From Branchiostoma floridae (taxonomy: Eukaryota; Chordata; Leptocardii; Amphioxiformes; Branchiostomatidae), in contig NC_049981.1 in assembly GCF_000003815.2 (NCBI RefSeq), positions 23,044,255 through 23,108,254 on the forward strand: a stretch of DNA of 64,000 bases, written 5' to 3'. Shown piece after piece: positions 58,451 to 64,000 of this stretch; positions within the stretch are counted from its first letter, which is position 1, and every line of letters begins with the position of its first letter. The translations under genes were made by a program, and so were the position numbers. The notes below the pieces were generated by a model. That model was not told the origin of the DNA. It searched no databases and saw only the letters and a list, made by a program, of their open reading frames with translations.

Positions 58451-60520
58451 GGGGACCTATAAAAACCAAGTGACTACGAAACTCCGTTTCACCGAGATGG
58501 TGACTTAAACATTTCCTACATATGGATATTGCCTGGGGAATGTAACGTTTCTCTTCTGTTTTCTTACTTCTTTTGTCTTAAATTTCCTATCAGACTAAAT
58601 ATCCAAACAATCAATCTGAAAAAAAAACTTGCATATTGAAAGAGCGTTTCCTTGAAGAAAAAATGTAATCTGCTCATGGAGTGGAAATGAAATGAAAATA
58701 GCTGAAATTTTGCATTCTGATGAGAACTGGCTGGACTAAACCAATAATCATGCATGGCGGGGACCAAATCCGTACAAACAGACAATGATTTTCATTTTAC
58801 TCTCTCAAAAAGGGACACACGATTTATGTCGTCTCAAAAAAGAGAGTCAAATGTTTGAAACAAAACATACATTTACTTTTCCATACGTTTTTCAGCGACA
58901 GAGAGCGACAGAGATCATCACAATCGTGAGAGACATGTAAATACCGGGGTATAAGCAAATTAGTATGAAGAAATATACTAGCGGTATTTGTAAAAAAAAC
59001 CTGTAACATCATACTTAAATGATAATCGATAAGTAATGTATCTTTTCTGTCAAGTGTATAAAATAGTACTATACATCACTCATGAGCGTTCTGAAATTAA
59101 ACATGCCTGTCATGAAAAATATCACGAACGAAACATTTGTAAACAAGAGTTCGTAGACCTCAGGCCTGCATGAAATGTATTGGGTTTCTGTATACCTATT
59201 GTGTATTTTTGCCTTTTTGTCTGTGGTACGTGGTTGGAAAAATGAGCTTTTTACCCTGTTGGTTGTGCACCATGCAAAAGTCTGAAATTCCATTTTCTGA
59301 ATTTGTAAGTTTGGACATGGATGAACATTACTTATTTTGGATTTCTTAAGTATGTAACCAACCACAGTACCTTGAAGTTGTTGAGACGCAACCTTTTTTT
59401 TGTCTCAGATGGCCCATGTACATGTAGTTACTCTGTCACATGATATATTCAGTACTAATATCTTCCTATTTCAATGTACTGACCTAATGCAGCTGCTAAA
59501 TCTCCTTGGTTTGTGTTCTTCCAATGATATTCATTAAAGATTTATTTCTGGAGTGTTATTCACTTGACATTGGAAGGTTACTTGCATAATTTGACCAATG
59601 ATACTTTTATAGTAGTTCCATAGACATTAGACAATATGAATAGTGCTAGCCCCCATGATGCAGCAGCAACAGTTAGTCCCCAGGGTGGTATATTTTCATT
59701 CAATCCATCCAACCCAAATCTAAATCTCCTGTAGTATCTAAGCCAAATTTAACAGCATAATTTACTATGAAAAATGTCCTTGTCAATCCCATTTATAGAT
59801 GGCAAGCTGCTGGCAATGGAAGCTTTGAAAACTTCAGAAGCTGTTGTAGTCAGAGCAAACACCCAGCAAACATCCCCCCAAACCAATGAGCAGTTGCTTA
59901 GAAGGGGAATTTCATCATGTATTTGCCGCGACAAAATGCAACAAACGATACTGAATTTAAAACAGAACCAAGCTAAGCCTCCACACAGCACGAAAACAAC
60001 TTTTTAAGCAAAGTTTCAGAGATACGTATAAAGCCCTTAAAGGCGGAGAAATATTTCAGCAGATTTTAAGATCTATCAAAGGCATCGGAAACATACATTT
60101 GGCATTTACGGAAGATTTCAGCGTTTGTAAATCTAACTTAATCTGTTGTGTTTCTTTGCGTGAATTTTACATGTATTTTAGTATGCCGAAAAGACAACTT
60201 AAATGTCTCAAAAATATTTTCTGTCAAAACGGACAAATACCGTTTCTCTAGATCTGTTACAAAATACATGTTAACCGGCTAAGTCAAATGTAATAATCCT
60301 TTGTCTGGTGTTAGATAAAACATTGCGTTATCTGTTTTATAACAGTGGCAAGATTTACAGTCAAAACTGAAAATTATTGCGCTTTCTGGTACAAAATGTT
60401 ATGTTTATACCTCAACAAATACAAATACAATACAATACAAAGTCAAATACAATAATCTTCTGTGTTTTTTAGCTATTCCGAAAGCGTTTGACGTATTCAA
60501 ACTTTCTGTGCGCAATGTTT
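58451..60520. other. No gene seen
   Basis: AT-rich sequence with short frames only. The frames at 59749-60007 on both strands lie antisense to each other and carry no recognised domain. Confidence 0.4.
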
Positions 60521-62060
60521 AATTCGAACAGGGGAGAACCTCTCACGGTTAGCTTATATGCGCTATTTTACGTTATATGAAATGTTGCGGATACCATGGT
60601 CAATATTGACCGAAGGATGCCATATATATAATTTATTTCGAACCGTCATTTACGCAAAGAAGGGAAGACCTCCCCCGTTAATATATTTGCCAAGACGTAT
60701 ATGAAATGTTGCGTACTTCATTTGAACATACGACATGTTTATTCTTTGAATCCGCGCAGTTTAAGCGAACTAGGGGAGACCTCCCCCGTTTAGCTTATAT
60801 GCTGCCAAAACGTATATGAAATGTTGCGTATTTCTGTTGAACATACGACATGTTTAATCTTTGAATCCGCGCAGTTTAAGCGAACTAGGGGAGACCTCCC
60901 CCGTTTAGCTTATATGCTGCCAAAACGTATATGAAATGTTGCGTATTTCTGTTGAACATACGACATGTTTAATCTTTGAATCCGCGCAGTTTAAGCGAAC
61001 TAGGGGAGACCTCCCCCGTTTAGCTTATATGTTGCCAAAACTTGACGTATATAAAATGTTGCGTATTTCTGTAAAACATACGACATGTTTAATCTTTGAA
61101 TCCGCGCAGTTTAAGCGAACTAGCGGAGACCTCCCTTGTTTAGCTTATATGTTGCCAAGACGTATATGAAATGTTGCGTATTTCTGTTGAACATACGACA
61201 TGTTTAATCTTTAAATCCGCGCAGTTTAAGCGAACTAGGGGAGACCTCCCCCATTTAGCTTTTATGTTGTCAAGACGTATATGAAATGTTGCGTATTTCT
61301 GTAAAACATACAACATGTTTAATCTTTGAATCCGCGCAGTTTAAGCGAACTAGGGGAAAAAAAGGGCGGAAGGAAAAAGTCGCTATGAGTGGCATTAAGT
61401 ATATAAATGTGCGTATTTCTGTAAACATACGACATGTTAATCTTTGAATCCGCGCAGTTTAAGCGAACTAGCGGAGACTCCCTTGTTTAGCTTATATGTT
61501 GCCAAGACGTATATGAAATGTTGCGTATTTCTGTTGAACATACGACATGTTTAATCTTTAAATCCGCGCAGTTTAAGCGAACTAGGGGAGACCTCCCCCA
61601 TTTAGCTTTTATGTTGTCAAGACGTATATGAAATGTTGCGTATTTCTGTAAAACATACAACATGTTTAATCTTTGAATCCGCGCAGTTTAAGCGAACTAG
61701 GGGAGACCTCCCCCGTTTAGCTTATATGCTGCCAAAACGTATATGAAATGTTGCGTATTTCTGTTGAACATACGACATGTTTAATCTTTGAATCCGCGCA
61801 GTTTAAGCGAACTAGGGGAGACCTCCCCCGTTTACCTTATATGTTGCCAAGACGTATATGAAATGTTGCGTATTTCTGTTGAACATACGACATGTTTAAT
61901 ATTTGAATCCGCGTAGCTTAAGCAAACTTGGGGGCACTACCCCCGTTTTATCTATTGGCTAATACCGTACCGTCTCAAAGGTTTTATGAAACGTTGCCTT
62001 TTTCTGCTGAACATACGGCATGTTTGAAGCGCAGTTTCTGTGAACAGGAGGAGACCCTTT
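60520..62060. repeat. Tandem array of about 115-bp units
   Basis: Roughly 12 units containing ACATACGACATGTTTAATC, CCGCGCAGTTTAAGCGAACT and GGGGAGACCTCCCCCG. The first two and last two units are diverged and the central ones nearly identical. One unit near 61355 is interrupted by a purine-rich insertion. Each unit carries a GGGGAGACCTCCCC palindrome. Confidence 0.95.
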
Positions 62061-62206
62061 CCTTTTTATTTTATACCGCATATATGTTCTGAAATTCCAG
62101 GGTCTAAATCAGGGTGAGGCCGCCTGTTTTCTTTGTGGCAAGTTGACACTCGAGCTAAGAGACGGTAGAAATCCCGACTACTGCTATGAATATCTCCGCG
62201 ACTCAA

Positions 62207-62720
62207 CCTCTGCTTGAAGAATAAGGATGTAGTAGGTATAGCGTTTTGTGCAGTGAGTTGTGTTTTCTCTATAAAACGGCAAGCAGTTCTTACTACAGGT
62301 AAATGTACGAAATATGTTTATTTCTTTATCTACAAGCAAGCGTCGAGAAAGAACAGTTTGTGCACACAGGCGGTGTCTTCTCGTGTTGCTCGTGTTTGTT
62401 TGGGTTAATTATGGTGATATGCGTGGGCAGGCAAGATGTAAATTTATTCAGCGTTATTTCGTACTCGCCATGGGGCGCACGCCTCCGTCCGTCCAAGGAG
62501 GTTGAACTTCCTTGGTCCGTCTGTGGCACAGCTGTGTCATGTGATAGGATGTATCCAATGGCAGAAAAGAGTGGGGGGTTCAAATTTACGGGCCATACGT
62601 ACGACAAGGAGTGGTTATTTTCCAGGCGTTCATTTTTTAAGAGAAGTATTGAAGAAAGTTTGGGCCTGCTCTAGCCCGCAAGTTGTGGCCGCGACACCGC
62701 TTTTACCGCCTAGGACCCGT
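62207..62720. other. Spacer between two arrays
   Basis: Contains a MITE end (GACTCAACCTCTGCTTGAAG near 62200) and a 123-residue plus-strand frame (62303-62674) with no recognised domain. I do not call it a gene. Confidence 0.35.
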
Positions 62721-63340
62721 GAAGTTTAAACATGTCTTAAGGGCGTTTTAATAAGTATTTATGGCAAATTTAAGCTGCTGAAAAGGCACCTAAACACACG
62801 TTATAATCCACTTAATGCACACGTATATGAGACGTAAAGAGGCTTTAGATCAAATAAACGTGAAGTTTAAACAAGTCTTAAGGGCGTTATAATAGGTATT
62901 TATGGCAAATTTAAGCTGCTGAAAAGGCACCTAAACACACGTTATAATCCACTTAATGCACACGTATATGAGACGTAAATAGGCTTTAGATCAAATATAC
63001 GTGAAGTTTAAACATGTCTTAAGGGCGTTTTAATAGATATTTATGGCAACTTTAAACTGCTGAAAAGGCACCTAAACACACGTTATAATCCTCTTAATGC
63101 ACACGTATATGAGACGTAAAGAGGCTTTAGATCAAATAAACGTGAAGTTTAAACATGTCTTAAGGGCGTTTTAATAAGTATTTATGGCAACTTTAAGCTG
63201 CTGAAAAGGCACTAAAACACACGTTATAATCCACTTAATGCAATTGTATATGAGACGTAAAGAGGCTTTAGATCAAATAAACGTGAACTTTAAACAAGTT
63301 TTAAGGGGGTTTTAAAAATCATTTACGACATCTTTAAGCT
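62719..63340. repeat. Tandem array of exact 141-bp units
   Basis: The motif GTGAAGTTTAAAC (last copy GTGAACTTTAAAC) occurs at 62719, 62860, 63001, 63142 and 63283, each exactly 141 bp apart. There are four full units and a decayed fifth. Shared core: CTTAAGGGCGTT, AGCTGCTGAAAAGGCACCTA and CACGTATATGAGACGTAAA. Confidence 0.95.
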
Positions 63341-64000
63341 GCTTAAAGACAACGGGAAAACCGGAAAATAAGGACTAACACGGACCTACAGAAATACCAC
63401 TTAAAGGCAATATTTACGTACTCGTATAAGTGGTGTATAGATCCGTAAAGGAGGAAAATACGTCAACATTACGCATGGTTTCAGCATCCTTAAATACCGT
63501 TTTTCGTGCCGTGCCACCACTTAACCCTGCCTGTACTATAGATTAAGCAGGCCCAAAAACCAAGCGAATATGACTAGCCCAAAACTACGAATTACCTGTA
63601 TACAGTATGGAATTGGAAATGGCATTACCAAAGAAACAAAAAGAAACACAGGACAAATCATACACATACCTTTCTCTTATGCCCACGCTCTATACAGTTC
63701 TCCTCCACATTAGAAAATTGCATCTTCTTCTGTTTAAGTTCAAGTTCAACCATGATTGCCAACAGGGTAAAGGAACTTGTACCAGAACTTTAAACTCAGT
63801 ACTATACAGCTCTAGAAACACCACAAAGAGTAATAAGCAAACTCCAATTATACCTGACCAACAGATATATCATCTGGTACACTCCCGTCATCTGGCACAC
63901 CGTCAGTGCCACTAAGACAGGGGATACAAAGTAACCTGATACATTGAAGGTTGCCCCAGGCCAGATGATGGTTCTACACCCAACCGTAATCTGTTTTCAG
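63341..64000. other. No gene seen
   Basis: Contains a 102-residue plus-strand frame (63607-63915) with no recognised domain. The window ends here. Confidence 0.35.

Noticed and set aside
62303-62674. 123-residue plus-strand frame
   Set aside because: No recognised domain, situated between satellite arrays and containing a small palindrome; not enough to call a gene.
60520-63340. CRISPR-like reading of the tandem arrays
   Set aside because: Units are contiguous with no unique spacers, and the organism is eukaryotic.

Overview
This window is animal genomic DNA, almost certainly from a cephalochordate (amphioxus, Branchiostoma-like). The genes have many small exons with GT-AG introns. Fibrinogen-related, sushi, immunoglobulin and leucine-rich-repeat domains dominate. 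Short inverted-repeat elements are abundant, and one minisatellite has splice sites built into every unit. The assignment rests on gene content and style, not on a database match. There are two assembly gaps (8583-9198 and 10729-10828).

Layout. 1-5.5 kb and 11.6-17.4 kb are two copies of one segmental duplication. Each carries an intronless minus-strand gene for an endonuclease/exonuclease/phosphatase-fold (EEP) protein; the first copy is open and the second has a nonsense codon. Between them lie a broken minus-strand repeat-bearing exon (7.8-8.6 kb, cut by a gap) and nested palindromic elements (9.4-10.9 kb). 17441-21214 is a 3.8-kb foldback element: two arms of about 1.15 kb around a minisatellite. 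21532-38598 (minus) is one gene that I could join through 25 exons with consistent splice phases into a 2138-residue mosaic protein: signal peptide, two Ig domains, a complete trypsin-like protease, four sushi domains, two fibrinogen-related domains (FReDs), an olfactomedin domain and three more FReDs. 41132-51992 (plus) is a six-exon TLC-domain (TLCD4/TMEM56-like) gene. A six-exon NXPE/PC-esterase-like gene (43966-47859, minus) lies wholly inside its third intron. 53483-56749 (plus) is a leucine-rich-repeat transmembrane gene with a repetitive cytoplasmic tail and two compensating frame changes. 57.3-63.4 kb is repeat-rich, with arrays of about 200, 115 and 141 bp.

The main point of interest is the mosaic gene. 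It joins on one predicted secreted chain the parts that the vertebrate lectin complement pathway keeps on two: a ficolin-like recognition module (five FReDs) and a MASP-like effector module (sushi plus trypsin-like protease). Ig and olfactomedin domains are added. The protease catalytic triad is intact. The biological role (pathogen recognition, coagulation-like cascade or matrix function) is inference. The gene ends about 320 bp from the foldback element. The neighbouring LRR gene also looks like a cell-surface receptor, but no functional link between the two is shown.
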